From: Sphagnum compactum
Lineage: Eukaryota > Bryophyta > Sphagnopsida > Sphagnales
Reading direction: 5' to 3'
Assembly (NCBI GenBank): GCA_965153455.1
Contig: OZ234493.1
Span: 12,452,213-12,516,212 of the forward strand
DNA length: 64,000 nucleotides
The notes beneath the pieces were generated by a model, which saw nothing but the letters and a program-made list of their open reading frames with translations, had not been told where the DNA came from and ran no database searches. The translations under genes were made by a program, and so were the position numbers. Positions 1 to 12,841 of this stretch are shown piece after piece (position 1 is the first letter of the stretch; each line of letters begins with the position of its first letter).

Positions 1-482
1 GAAAAAAAGCTCTACTCTAGTTTTACATGCTAAACCGCCGTCTGCTGTAGACACCACTAATTCTTCTTCTGAGCAAGAACAGAACAGAAGAACCACTTCT
101 TGTTCGCGCTTCTTCTTGCAGAAAGATTCTTCGACTCCTTAAGCAGCAGATCTGGGTTGGACTTCATGTCCGTGGGGAGAAGCTGTTTCCATACTACTCG
201 CTTGAAGTCTGTAGTGGAGCTTCTTGGAGTTCCTTGAGTGACTATCACGTTTCCAGATCTTATTGGACCATCTCCTTTGCTTGCTTGCTTGCTTGCTTCA
301 CTTGCGTGCACAATTGAGAGTTGTAGACAGCCTGCCTTCTTGTAGTTGATGCCAGAAGGTTTCTTGTGGTACTCAGTTACCTATACGGGCGTCAGATCGC
401 AGAGAGGAGAGAAGAGGAGGAAGGCTGGTGGTGAGCTTTCACTATTTTGCTCTGAAAACCACTTTAGGGTTTCGACAACAAG
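1..482 (+). other. Upstream region and probable leader of the VPS2 gene
   Basis: No coding segment is recognisable here. The stretch just before the start codon at 483 is purine-rich (about 397-425) and then reads into the ATG, so part of it is likely 5' leader. A short (TTGC)n tract lies at 277-299. I see no clear TATA element. Confidence 0.4.
277..299. repeat. (TTGC)n microsatellite
   Basis: Five to six head-to-tail copies of TTGC lie upstream of the VPS2 start codon. Confidence 0.8.
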
Positions 483-2270
483 ATGAGTTTCAACCTCTTC
501 GGGAAGAAGAAGACTCCCGCAGGTGAGTTGTTGAAGATAATTGTTTTTTCCTTTTTTTCTGGTTCAGATTTTTTTCTGGTTTTATTATGAGCAGCATCAG
601 CTCCTGTTCCTGGAGAATCTGTTATGCTGTACCCATGGAGAACCCCCCCATGTGGGATTTGCTTGGGTTGACCTCTGTTTGTTGCAAGAATCCTCTGTTG
701 ATTGTGGGTTTGTCGTGCAGAGCTTCTGCGAGAGAATAAACGAATGCTTGACAAGTCTATCAGAGAAATTGAGCGTGAAAGACAGAGTCTTCAGACTCAG
801 GAGAAGAAGCTTATTGCAGAGATTAAAAAGACCGCAAAACAAGGACAAATGGTGAGCTTCTCTCAGGCTATCAAGCTGCACAAGTAGTTCAGGAGTCCTA
901 CCTCATATGAGTCACTCCAGTCCATAGCTGTACAGCATCATGGATGGTTGACAAATCTTTTTTGTTGTGCATAATCTTCTGTTTCTCGGATGTCCTGGTT
1001 TTGAAGAGTGAGTTTTTGGCAAAGTGTAGGGTGCAGTGAGGGTGATGGCAAAGGATTTGATACGGACACGGCATCAAATCACTAAGTTCTATGGCTTAAA
1101 ATCACAGCTGCAAGGCATTTCTCTTCGCATTCAGGTCAGTCTCCTCCTTCAACATTGTCTCCGCATTTGCTTATGTATTGTCAATGCATATGAGAAATGT
1201 AGCAGTTTTGAAGCCTGCTGTGGTTTGGTGCAGACAGTTCCATTCCATGCAGTTTTTTTGTTTATGAATATTGGGTCGCAACTAATGGGGTCAATTGATG
1301 GGTGCCGGTGGTCTTGGTGTAGACTTTGAAGTCGACCCAGGCAATGGCTGAAGCCATGAAGGGAGTTACAAAGGCTATGGGCCAGATGAACAGGCAGCTC
1401 AACCTCCCAGCATTGCAAAAGATCATGCAAGAATTTGAGAGGCAAAATGAGAGAATGGAAATGACAACAGAAGTCATGGGAGATGCTATTGACGATGCCT
1501 TAGAAGGAGATGAGGAGGAAGAGGAGACAGACGAGCTTGTGAGTCAAGTTCTTGATGAGATTGGTGTTGATCTTGATTCTCAGGTGCGCAGTTTTCCATA
1601 CCTGATGAAACTCAAGAGATATTCAACCTCTAACCTTTTTTGGCTTAGGGTTAGGCAGTAATGAACAGAAACAAGCTTAAGAACAAAAGACGGGAAAAAG
1701 AACCACCACACCTCTACTACAATTTCTGAGAGCTACTTTCTGTGGAGAAACTGAAAATCAGTATTTGCTTGAAGAGCAAGAAAGGAAAGAGGGAACCAGA
1801 TGTGAGAAGATCTGCTCATTGTTCTGGAACAGCATCCAGGCTGTACATGTATACTGCAACATCAGAGACAACAATGCCTAATTCTCTACCTATGTAGTTC
1901 TCTCATTCTTTGTTTTATCTTGCCTGCTTGCTTCTCAGTGATCTGACTACTTTTCTGTTGCCTGTTAAAATGCTGTCACACTGTCTTTCTCTCATTCCTG
2001 TGGAAGGGATTGCGAATGTTTGCAAGTCTTTCACAATTGTAAACTGTTTCCGTCTTTTTTCTTCCCCTTGTAGTTGCCTTGGATATGTTGTGACAGTGTG
2101 AATGGGTGTGTCACTTGCAGCTAGTGCATGCTCCAGCTAATGTATCTGCGGTACCTGCACAAGCCACACCCTCCAAAGTTGCACAACCAACAGGAGCATC
2201 CACTGCTGCAGATGACGGTGGAATAGACAGTGATCTCCAAGCACGACTCGATAACCTCAGGAAAATGTGA
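483..2270 (+). CDS. VPS2: ESCRT-III subunit VPS2/CHMP2-type charged multivesicular body protein
   Basis: Five exons: 483-522, 721-851, 1030-1134, 1323-1583 and 2121-2270. All junctions are GT-AG and phases agree, giving a 228-residue protein. That is close to the usual length of about 220 for CHMP2A/VPS2. The N-terminal half is the basic helical ESCRT-III core (ELLRENKRMLDKSIREIERE, then KTAKQGQMGAVRVMAKDLIR). It is followed by an acidic linker (EGDEEEEETDELVSQVLDEI). The C-terminus DLQARLDNLRKM is a MIT-interacting motif of the type bound by the VPS4 ATPase. Known family role: polymerises with VPS24 on endosomal membranes during multivesicular-body sorting and is recycled by VPS4. Plants usually have several VPS2 paralogues; the sequence looks closest to the VPS2.1 type. 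No defect is visible. The gene converges on the next one. Confidence 0.95.
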
Positions 2271-3466
2271 GGAGATTTCCAAATTTGTGGAGGGAGTGTG
2301 GTGACATCCTCCTATTTTACAAATGGGACTCTCCCATCCATGGATGGCACCTTTTGTGGCTAACTCTGTTTAGCTTTTGACATTTCAATGTATGATATAA
2401 CCTGTTCTTATGCATCGCCGAGTGATGACAAAACACTCATATTTGTAATTTTCTCATCTGTTTTGACAATCGCATAATTACATGGGGTGCTGTTCATGGG
2501 TGAAGCAAAAACCTTCTTTTACCATACGAGTCATGATCTCAATTGCATGTATTTTGTGCAAAATTTGCTCCTTATCTTTGGATGGCTTCAATGGGCAGCT
2601 TCTACTTACAAGCAGATGGGAGTCATTTCAGGCTCTACATCAACATCTGATGGATACAATACGCATTCACGAACTGCAAGCACTTTTCTTAGTGCGATAC
2701 CTGGTAAGCACAACACTTAAAGACGTAATGTCACTCTTAACAGTCAAATCTTATTCCAATGAGGCTTGTAGGCATCGATTCTGATTTCATGTGAAATTTG
2801 GGACATAGTTGAACAAGCCAAAAAAACCCAAGTTGTACCAGAGACTTGCCTGTCCAAAGAATCCAAATTGTACAAAAATTCTTTTCACAGAAAATGAAAA
2901 TGATCTCTCCAAAATTGAAACAAAATTCCAGAAAAGGATAATGTTTTCACCTTTCTACTTTGAACTATATTCCAGCCATTTACAGATTTCCTAAAAACAT
3001 CTGAATAAAACCTGCTGCCCTCGGAAACAAGCGGCACTCTTTCATGTTTAGAAGAGTGAAAATTTCTAATGACATGACCTTTTTTCTCAAAATTTTAATC
3101 ATAACAACAACCAGGTGCAAATCAGAAATAACTGGGTGTACAAATCTCCTCTACATGCATGCATGTCTGTATGTATGCTCAAATGCCTGTGCGCTTTTGT
3201 GCGCATAGCCAAATAGGTAATAGACTCTTTGATAAACCACAGAGTAGGAGTGGGAAAAAACCCAGTAAACCATATTTAGGTGGTGGTGTATGGCTGCTGA
3301 TTGTGTTCAGAAGCTTTATCATCCATAGCAAGGATCCTTGGAAATGATAGCAGTCTTCAGAAACCGAGAGGGTATCAGTCCACAACAGTCTCAAAATTTC
3401 TCATCCATGAGAAAAGCTTGTTCAGCAACTGCATGACCCCAACAAGTTTTGCTGAATAGCTCACGA
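2271..3466. other. Convergent intergenic region with 3' UTRs
   Basis: This lies between the stop codon of the VPS2 gene and that of the opposing gene. It contains no conserved reading frame. The base composition falls between gene and spacer, as expected for two 3' untranslated regions. No distinct polyadenylation signal was assigned. Confidence 0.5.
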
Positions 3467-6400
3467 TCATGATTTCGGTTCATTGGATTTGCTCCGGAAT
3501 GCTGCAAAGAATGATCGCGAAGCTGCAATCATCCAAAACATAAGCCAAAATGAGATGAGAAGAAAAAAGCTTGCCTTGTTGAGGAGACCCTAAACTTTTC
3601 CTCCAGAGTTTCCAGATAAAGTAAAGGAAAGAGGATTGAAAAAGCCAAATGATCCATGCAACAGAAACATTACTGCCTATTCCACCAGAATTAATCTATA
3701 GTCACAGATTGGAGCTGATTTATTAAGCCCAACAGTAGAATTATGCTACAGTCTGATACAAGGGAAAGCAAGAATCCTCTGAAACAAACAGCAGCATCTA
3801 TACAGCTCTGGCCATACACATACCTTTCCCAGAGCTGCCACCTGATGATTTGTGATCCAGCATCTTGGAATCAGAAGGTGGAGTGGAAACTGAGTTTCTC
3901 ATAGTTGACCCTGTAGAATCCCCATTCTGAATATTTAAACACTGATATTGCTAACTTACATAGGCAATTTCTTCTGATACCAGTCACGTGCATTTTCAGA
4001 GACCTTCAACAGCAACATGTGTACTATTCAACCAGCTCACTGACTTCATCAGATCTTTCATCCACCTTCATCAGATCCTGTCACAAGACATGGCCAGGAA
4101 AACTTGGCCATAATGAACCCAACCAAAACTAGAAGAAAAACTAAGGAGAAAGAGGAATGAGAAACAACAACAGGAACAAAATAAGAAAAGGAAAATAGGA
4201 TGAAAAAAGAGAAACTTAAAGAGGGAGAAATTGAAGAGATTGATATTTAGGACAAACTGGGCTTGGAAAAGCTTCCTGCTTAAGATTAAGAAACCCTTGG
4301 AATAATTGTTTGAAAATTCCAATTGTGGAAACACCAAACGAAAATCCAATTTTGCTCAGCTTTAAGAAAACCTGCAGCTCAATGAACACAAATAATCCTT
4401 TCCTTTTGGTTTGTCAACGTACCAGAGCTGCTTTCATTGTCAATGTCAATACTCATGTTTGAGGGGAGTGATGCCCTTCTAGAACTCTTGGACCCAAACC
4501 GCCTGCCTTTGTCCATCCTCACCACTGCCTCCAGAAAACCAGCCTCACTTGTTGCCTCTATGTCCTCATCCCCCTGTGAAGTAGCTGATGCTGATCTCCA
4601 ATCGTTTGCATGAGAACTAGAGTCCCGGCTCTTCCTTCTAAACTTGAGAAGCTTTCGCAGGCCCCTGGGTGATTCCTTCATACCTTTGTCATGCATGAGA
4701 ACCAGCTTCTCAGAACTCCCTGAAATTTTTTGCAGGTGGCCAGAGCTGCTAGTGTTACCAACCTCCTCTGGCGATAGTGATGCCTGAGGCACTGGCAGTG
4801 ATTGCAGAGCATCCACAGAGGAAGAAACAATTGGTATTGGGTTATTGTACTTGGGTGAAGTATCTGTCACCATGGCCAATGGGACACTACACACCTCTGC
4901 TGGTGCTGATTGAGCTTGAGTAGATGTTGAGATTGGTGATGATGACATCATGGCCGGAGGTGCAATGGAGGCCAATGGTGATGAAGAAGTCAATGCAGAA
5001 CCATGAGTTTGAGAGTGAGCAGGTGATTGTTCTTCAGCAGTAGGGGTGAATGAGGATAACACCTCATCTCCAGCTACTACAAACTCTGGAGAAAGAGTCT
5101 GACCATTGACATGAGACTCCAATGTCTCTGGCACACAGGGAGCTACATAGTCCTCAATAGGAGCCTCAACTGATTCTGGTGATACTGCATAGGGTGAGCC
5201 AACATTAATATCAGTATCAGGCACCAGGTCCACACTTCCCACCTCTATTGGCATACAAGGGGGAGCCTGCATCACATCAGAGGATGCATGAGTGGGCACA
5301 AAGACAGGTTCAACACCAGCTCTCTCAGTGGTATCCTCTGTCACCAAATCATGGGAGGCTTCTGGTGTTGGGTTCAAATCAAGAAATGAAGGAAGAGCCT
5401 CCACACTAAAGTCTTGCACTGGGGAACGCAAAGGCACAGGAGGAGTCCTGTTTGGAACCTTTACAGAATCAGCTGCAGAGACAGCTTTGAGCTTTCTTGC
5501 AGCAGGCATGGCACCCTGGGTTGTGCCTTTTCCCTTACGAAGAAAAGGTTTGGTATTGAGAGCTGCAGTGGGGGTGGCAGAAACACGCTTTGTCATTTTG
5601 GTTGCCAATTCCTTCTGTTCCACCCCAACAGCTTTTGAGACTTTGCCTCGTACAGAGTTTTGGACCTCCTGAGACAACTCAGTCTTGAATCCTGAAACAG
5701 ATTTCCTTGTTCCAAAGCTGCTCCACCGCTTTTTATCAGCATGATTTGCCAATGTGGAAGAACTCCGGCTGCTAGAAGGCTGACCCCTGTTGGCTTCCAA
5801 AGGAGCTGTGGAAGCACGTCTGGCTGGCACACTATTATTCTTCATCAGGGAGCCCCGGTCAAAAGCTGAGCTTGATCTCACTGCTGAAGGTTTTGTGTTT
5901 TCTTTTCGGAATGCAGCAAATGATGGTACAGATTTGCTAAGTGGGTTTGAAGCAGTGCTAGGCACAGTGGAAGCCCGGCGCTGAAATATCTGTGATGATT
6001 TTGGTAGTGCTGCTGGTGCAAGGTTGCTAACGCTACCTCGAAGGAGTCTAGTGGTGGATTTCTGGGGTGAGAGTCTTGCCACTGCACTGGACTTTGGTGA
6101 TGAAAGTTGACACAGTGAAGCCCGAGAAGTTCGTGCAGCTGGTGCAGAGCTGCTTCTAGCTGCTATACGCTCCCGTCGCATAGCCCGCAATGCCTCCAAC
6201 CTCTTTCTTTCCTCCTCTTCCTGAAATATGGAAAGATTTAGTTGTAAAGCAGACCTAACAAACACAAGTCGATGCAAAATACTTTGATGTCAGGGGAAGG
6301 GAACAGTGATTTGTACCTTCTCCTTTTTGCTCCTTGCAAGGTCAGCCTTGAAGGCTCGTAATTTCTCAGCCCGCAAAACAGCATCAGCAGAAGGAGCATA

Positions 6401-9400
6401 CTTGTCAGAATGTCGTGCATGGCGAGCCAACAGCTCCTGTTTCCTTTTTTCTACCTTTCTTGACCCAGCCTGGTCCTTCAGTTTTTTGTCACCTTTTGGA
6501 TCCTTAGAAGAAGGAACATTACCATTTGCATTTGCAGCTACTTCAGACTTCTGAAAAGCCACGTCTCCTGCCAAGCACTCAACATTGTGGTTGACAACAG
6601 AGCTCCAGCCCATTGATTTGCGACCTCCTTGACTATCAGACATCATGAACAACTCCTCAGGGGCAGGGGTCATCTGCTCACTCTGCATGGTGTTCCCTTG
6701 ATTACTTGTGATCTCTGAGTCCAAGTGAAGCTCACTCCTCCACCCTAGTGCTGATAGCTCCTGTGCTTGAACTCGAGCAGGCATAATGAATGATTCATCT
6801 GTCAATTCTGATTTGTCAATAAGGACCATTTCATGATCCTGATTTACTTCCAGAAGCTTGTCTGTCCCAGAAGTTTGCCCGCTTCTCTTAGGAATCATAA
6901 ACATGTCATCTGGATGGGTTCCGAGTGGCTGCACAAAATTGCTATCAGCTCCAGAACAACAAGTCTGGACCAGACAATTAGCATGCCGCTCAGGCAGAAT
7001 GAACACCTCTTCTAATGGTGCTGAAGAGCCAGAGTTCTTTGAAGTTTGAACTGACATACGAGCTTCTGCCTCCATATCCGTCCCTGAACTGTTATCACTG
7101 CCATTCAACTGGTCACTTTTTTCTGAGGTCGTGCATGGTTCACTTGCTAGTTCAGCTGCTGTGCTACTCCACCTTCTTAACACCGATTTTTCTGAACCCA
7201 CATTGTCAGTTGAATTCCTGTAGTAGCTCCCTTGCTTTGACACCCTTGTCTTGGTTGAATCCAGAGAACCCCTTCGTTTAACTTCAAAAAGACTTATTGC
7301 ATCCTTCACACTGAGGTTCCCACGACCCCGTAGCTTTGGCCCATCATCCTCATCACCCACAGCGGAGTCAGTTTCATCTAGGCTTTCACTGGCTTCTGAA
7401 TAGTCCTTCACAGTGCTTTTTTCTGCATTTTCACTTGGATTGGTGAAGTAATTGATATTCCGGATGACCACTACTCCAGACTGTCGCATTCCTGAGCGCC
7501 CAACTTGTACTCTCCGCAATGGTGAAGATGAGCACATATTAGGTGATGTTGAATGTTTGGCCAAGTGCTTTGAATGGCTGGGGAAGGGTCCATCAGGTTC
7601 TGTTCCGGAGAGACTCCCATGATCTGAAACCATCCCTTCCATAGCAGAAGCACTTGGCAGGGCATCCCCTGAAGTTCTAATGCCTGCCATCATATTCTGC
7701 TTCCTCTCTCCCTGAGATATAATGTGCCCATATTCACATTCCATATTTGGGTGCACATTCAGTTCTCCAGGATGAACATAGCCAGGACCATTATTGGTGT
7801 AGCCAGGGGTAGAATGCCAATGGTGATCAGAACCCTGTCCTTGCGAAGGTGACCATTGCGGTTGGGTTCTATTACTGTCAATATAGCCTACTCCATCATT
7901 GACTTGGACAGCCTGGGGGGAATGAAACATGTGATAGTCAGGATGATAGTCACCTGCATCCCGCCTCCATCTTGACCTGCCTCCATTGACAGGGAAGGTT
8001 CCATCTTCTGAGTAGCCTCGTTCTGCCATTGCCTGGTCATAAGCATCATCATAGCCTGGGTAATTAAATCGGTCCTGGCCTCGAGAGAGATACTCACCAT
8101 TAGTCTCCCCAGTCCAGTTGGGGCTCATGCCAGCAGCCAGCCCAGTATGCAAGTCAAATGGAATCGACCGCCGACTATACTGCACATCTGACCTTGGTAA
8201 ACCAAATCCAGCGGTGTCCTCACCAATTGGACTACTGTGAGATACATTAGAGCCAACTTCTTCAACATGAAGGATATCAGCCTCACCACTCTGAGCATCC
8301 TTCCACATATCCATATACTGATCTTTTGAAATAACATGGGGAGGAGTTGGTGCAAAAACTGCTGCCTCTGCAGTAGCAAGCTCCATTTCCTCCATCCACA
8401 AAATTGCTTCTTTCCGCTTGTTGCACAATGCCATAAATTTAGCACATGCATCCCTGATTCAGAAACACCAAAATAAGCGAAGAAACAGAAGACATTTTTT
8501 CTATAGACAATGAAAGGAGCATAAGGCAAAGGTCAAAGCAATAGTTTTACCCCAAGCGGGTAGCACCAAAGCAGTCTGCAAACACTGAAAGATGGGCCAA
8601 ATACTGCATGTCAAAGCCAGCGGCCCCAGCCCTTGCAAAAGCCATGCCTTGCTCCTTCTGTAGTGCCAACCTTCGTGCATCCATGGCCCTCAACAATTGC
8701 CTCCTGTAACAAACCCAACTTGTTATGAGCAAGCCTGATGACCTAAGAATATAATACAATACATTGTGCATCAACAGGTATGCCATCTTAGATATCTACT
8801 CCTCAAAAGATGTTATTCACATCAAACTGAAAAACAAAGGTGAGCAGATAAGGATGGTCAGAAAGTCAAAATATATAAGGGAAGATTTCTCACTTGGAAG
8901 TTTCAGGTGCTTCAGGGGTTTCACCTCCCTCTAATGACTCCCGCCTTGACTGCTATTTCCAAAAGAATGCATCAGCCCACCATATCTGAAGTTAGGCCAA
9001 CTCCAACCTTCAATGTCAAATTTGATTGAGGTTAAAAAGTCATGATGGTCGAACAGGTGATGTAGATGCTCACACACACAGAGCCCATGTGCCACTAACT
9101 GTCCAAAGTCATGGAAATATAACCTGTGCAACAAAACTTGGTGTCCACTATTTGAATTTACGTGTACCTATACAAGTCTCAATGAGATGTGCCTGGTTAT
9201 GGAATAATGGTAATGAAAGGACAGAAGAAACCCAATTGTTTCCAGCATACATCATTCAAATCAAACAAATGAAGAGTCAAAGGAGAATTCACACATAGGC
9301 TATTGACAGACTCAACAGACATCAGAATGAGTAATGCCTGTCACACTCTGTTATTGATAAATGCATAAGGATCAACCTTAGGTGAAGGTGTCATTCCAGG

Positions 9401-11036
9401 CTTGTCAAAACTCAAGGGTAGAGATGTTTTGGTCCCTGTCAAAAAGGAGCTCAGGATCAGAGTTCAGAGGAAAAAAAAAATCTTCCAATATATGATTTAT
9501 TATACTGGTTGCATCAAGAGCATGCAGGCAGAGGCCTGCCCCAACAAATCAGTAAAGAGCAGTACTTAGATCAAGAAGTTTAAGAGTATATACCAGATGG
9601 GGGAGTAGTAGGTGAACCTTTAAACCCTGGCATGTCACCCTGCTCCCAAGGGGTCAAGACAAAAGAATCAGTCTGGCACAGAATTACAGCTCAGAGTACA
9701 CACTAAGCCTTCTATTAGTGCTTGGTGCAATTGACAAGTGCCTAACCATTTGAGTAACACAGAATGGATAAACTGGCATTTGCTACCTTCCAAAAGCAGA
9801 GAGAGTTACAAGAGACATACTGCAGAGCAGTCATTCGTTTGAAGGTTGATTGCTTCCTCAATCTGTGAGAGTTCCAATTCCACAATACTGACACGCTCCA
9901 GTAACTCTGGTGTGCTCACAAATCGCACAAACCTGCCCCAGAAAATCATGAGTCAAGAGATACATCTGTGCAGTGTGAACTTGTCTTTCTAATATGCAAC
10001 CTGAAAGACCAAAGTTGCTAACTTGGCCTATAAACCCTTTTAGTATTGGTTTTTGGATTCTTAGGATATTCCAAGAGAATCCATTCAAAGGACAACTAAG
10101 CTAACAAATTTCATTAGGGTGTATACTGCCACCACCAATAGTCCAGATACATGAAGTTAGAGAAATCAGCGATATCAGGAATGAACTAAACATCTACAAA
10201 CTTTCTAACCAAGCATTCAAGGACTGTACAGTTCCTATTATATGTTAGGTTTGTGGTTGGACAATAGTGTTCATTACACATCACTGTTATCGATGTCAAC
10301 CCTATGACATATATGGTGGCACATCTACTACCAATACAAGGGAAATGACAGACTGAACTTCACAGAGTGAGAAAGGAATTGCTGCATTGTATAGCATTGC
10401 TTCTACCTCTCCATAAGTCCTTTGGTGAACCATGGGACCTCCATTTTGATTCCATTGATATATTCTGGAGGTGGCTCTAATTTGATGGAGTAGCCACCTT
10501 TGGTCACTTGTTCCTCTGCTGCTTTCAAGTGCTCCAGATATGGCTTCAGTAAGCCCATTGCTAATCTCTCCGATTCCGCCCCACATACTACAAGAAGCTC
10601 ACACCTAAAAAACCCAAGACCTAAAACTCAATACCTATGCCATGAATAGCATCTGGTAGTAACTTGCTATCCAAGGATTATGTAAGAGTCAATAGATGGC
10701 ATTACAACAGATCAGTTACAGATTTGAGCTTCAGATCTGCTGTTGAGCTTCAGATTCTGCTGTGAACAGCAGCTCTACATTCTAAATGTGCACATGGCTG
10801 CTTGCTGGCACAAGAAGATAGACCACGAAATTTCACTCTTTTCAGCTACAAGCTCACAATGTACTGAACTTTTTTTTTGGTGGTATATATATTAAATTAG
10901 GTACCAGATGCAAATGGAGGAAATGGTACTAACTAGATGAGAACTATCTCCACTATGAACTTGGCAGAGAATGGCACCTTGTCCGGGTGGGAGTGAGTTG
11001 AAAGATGGCAAAGTCTATGGGTGTATCTGGCTTCAT
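3467..11036 (-). CDS. COP1-interacting-protein-related (CIP7-like) protein
   Basis: Eleven exons, read on the minus strand: 11036-10978, 10604-10407, 9932-9821, 9639-9594, 9435-9377, 8952-8894, 8703-8551, 8453-6317, 6220-4423, 3910-3824 and 3501-3467. Phases agree throughout and give about 1580 residues. The N-terminus (DFAIFQLTPTRTRCELLVVC, then GGYSIKLEPPP, WFTKG and RFVRFVSTPELLERV) is the diagnostic conserved block of plant COP1-interacting-protein-like proteins. A second block (RAMDARRLALQKEQGMAFAR, then VFADCFGATRLGDACAKFM) spans about residues 180-265. The middle is Ser-rich and low in complexity. A basic helix (ERKRLEALRAMRRERIAARS) spans exons 8/9 near residue 950. The protein ends FRSKSNEPKS. 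Arabidopsis CIP7 is reported as a nuclear, light-related COP1 partner; most paralogues are uncharacterised, so function here is inferred by family. Two large exons carry most of the coding sequence. Confidence 0.9.
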
Positions 11037-11211
11037 GTTGCCGTCCGAGAGAGATAGTTCCTCCAAGCTGCAATCTTCAGACCTCCTCCTTATGCAGCAA
11101 TATTGCCACGTTCACATCATCTCCTTAGAAAATCGCCAAAATCAGAGCATCAGACGTCGTAACCGTCGTACAACGAGACTCCTGCATCAATTATAGTGCG
11201 TTAGAATAGCT

Positions 11212-11238
11212 AGCTCTCTCTCTCTCTCTCTCTCTCTC
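11212..11238. repeat. (CT)n microsatellite
   Basis: An uninterrupted CT dinucleotide tract upstream of the CIP7-like start codon. Confidence 0.9.
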
Positions 11239-11603
11239 GGACGTTAGAATGCGGACCTTACAGAAAGGGGGAAACCATCGTCAAGAGACCAGGCTAGCTC
11301 AGAAACTCTGGCGTTCCAGGTTCCACTGCTCTCTTCCTCATGGAAGTCGAAGATTCTACCAAAAGAAACAGTGGAAAACAAGAACACGACACACAGAGAA
11401 TGCAAATGCAAGAGACAATGTGAAAACAACAACAAGAGCATTGTAACGTTCATGGACATCATCAGACAACACATGTCTATCCAACTTCCTCCGTCGAGAT
11501 TACGACCACGACCAAATCCAGCTGCGAAAACCAATTCCTAGTTCTCCTTGACAAGTCCAGAATACAGCGAGCAGCTCATGAACACCCCCCTGTCCCTTAT
11601 CCG

Positions 11604-11606
<3 letters not shown>

Positions 11607-11642
<36 letters not shown>
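11607..11642. repeat. (CT)n microsatellite
   Basis: About 17 uninterrupted CT copies in the upstream region of the CIP7-like gene. Confidence 0.9.
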
Positions 11643-11645
<3 letters not shown>

Positions 11646-11930
11646 AATCTGCTATTCGGGTCCAGCTTCAGTCCCTCCCTCCGTCCGTCCAACACACCTG
11701 ACGGACAGACAATTACATAGCTTCCGCCATCTCTAGAACAGTTAACAGAGAGAGCAACCAAAACCAATTAAAAGAAAAAAATCCCCGCCAAAGAGAGTAA
11801 AATAGAAATATTGAACGGAACAGAGGAACAGTAGCAGCAACAACCAAAAGAAACAGTAACAATATTCATCAAAACACGATGAAAAGCTGAGTGGAAAAAA
11901 ATGAGAAAGCGGACGAAGGAAGAAGAGTGA

Positions 11931-11940
11931 GCTATATAGC
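11931..11940 (-). promoter_or_regulatory. Possible TATA element for the CIP7-like gene
   Basis: Read on the minus strand, the sequence GGCTATATAGCTC lies about 900 bases upstream of the start codon. It would fit a TATA box if the leader is long. There is no independent evidence for a transcription start here. Confidence 0.25.
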
Positions 11941-12178
11941 CTAGGGGGAAGCAAGCAAGCAAGTAGAAAGAAGCTCTTGCCAAGTGCAGCGTGTCTCAAC
12001 ATCAACGTCGTCATTGAATGATGGACGCAGACGATTCCGTAAAAAATACAAACGAAAACAAGGTAAAGTCGCGATGGAACTACTTACAGACTGCAGCAGC
12101 CGCAACAACAACAGCAGCAGCAGACGCAAGAGTTCGCGCGCACACACAAACCAACAGCAAACTCCAACAACACGCACG

Positions 12179-12183
<5 letters not shown>

Positions 12184-12215
<32 letters not shown>
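12184..12215. repeat. (GA)n microsatellite
   Basis: An uninterrupted GA tract at the border between the CIP7-like upstream region and the repeat cluster. Confidence 0.9.
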
Positions 12216-12218
<3 letters not shown>

Positions 12219-12274
12219 GGCGGTGGGACCAGGTAGTAGGTCTGTAAGATTTGCTAGGTACCTAGTGAGATAGA

Positions 12275-12497
12275 TAGATGGGGCGTTGGGGCCAGTGTTG
12301 TCCGGTTATTTTACCGGTTATTAATAACCTATCAGCAGCTGGTTGTCACTGAGCTTTAATACGCCCGGTTTAAATTGATAACCGCCTGACACTGAGTTTT
12401 CAAACGATAACCTGTGCGATCCAAACGTCCAGAAATAACTTACCCGGAGGTGAAGATATAACCGGCCAACACTGGCCCCCCCACGCCCCCCCCCCCA
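12275..12497. mobile_element. Fold-back / MITE-like element with long inverted ends
   Basis: The left end (AGATGGGGCGTTGGGGCCAG, continuing TGTTGTCCGGTTAT) is matched in inverted orientation by the right end at about 12457-12495 (ATAACCGGCCAACACTGGCC, then a C run and CCATCT). Arms are about 35-40 bp, differing mainly by G/C-run length. The roughly 145-bp interior has no coding capacity but repeats the AATAACC / GATAACC motif. The core CAGTGTTG terminus resembles hAT-type ends. However, the flanking G/C runs are inverted rather than direct, so no target-site duplication is clear. It may be a non-autonomous DNA element or simply a local fold-back. Confidence 0.5.
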
Positions 12498-12520
12498 TCT
12501 CTCTCTCTCCCACTGTTTCG

Positions 12521-12575
12521 GTACCTACCTAGCAAATCTGACAGGTCAGACCTGTCAGATTTGCTAGGTAGGTAC
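12521..12575. repeat. Near-perfect 55-bp palindrome
   Basis: Two 26-base arms (left arm begins GTACCTACCTAGCAAATCTG) are perfectly complementary around a 3-base centre, CAG. The arms contain the TAGGTAGGTAC word also used in the neighbouring tandem repeats. Confidence 0.85.
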
Positions 12576-12618
12576 GTAGGTACCAGGTACCAACACAGTG
12601 AAACAGACACACACACAG

Positions 12619-12790
12619 AGGCGTTGGAACTTGGGAGTAGGCAGGTCTGTAAGATTTGGTAGGTAGGTACCAAGACACAGACAGACAGACAGACAGACAG
12701 ACAGAGGCGTTGGTTGGGACCAGGCAGGTCTGTAACAATTTTCCAGGTAGGTACCAAGAAGGACTGTAATAAAATTAAAAATTCAGGTAG
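12619..12790. repeat. Degenerate tandem repeat with unit of about 86 bp and an ACAG microsatellite
   Basis: Two adjacent units start at AGGCGTTGG (12619 and 12705). Each continues with GGCAGGTCTGTAA and GTAGGTACCAAG. The first contains an (ACAG)n run at about 12676-12704. A related unit lies at about 12225-12263, on the other side of the fold-back element. Confidence 0.7.
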
Positions 12791-12841
12791 GTAGGTAGGT
12801 CGGTAGGTACCTGCCTCTTTTGCTAGCAAACTCTGCATCAT

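Larger units (their letters stand above)
11037..12183 (-). other. Upstream region and probable long leader of the CIP7-like gene
   Basis: No conserved coding sequence is seen. The block is GC-richer than the distal spacer and carries (CT)n tracts. Small open frames here are hydrophobic or low-complexity and match no family I recognise. It probably holds the promoter and 5' leader of the minus-strand gene. Confidence 0.4.

Noticed and set aside
11742-12183. Small minus-strand secreted or membrane proteins upstream of the CIP7-like gene
   Set aside because: They overlap simple repeats, have no homology I recognise, and are more likely leader or promoter sequence.
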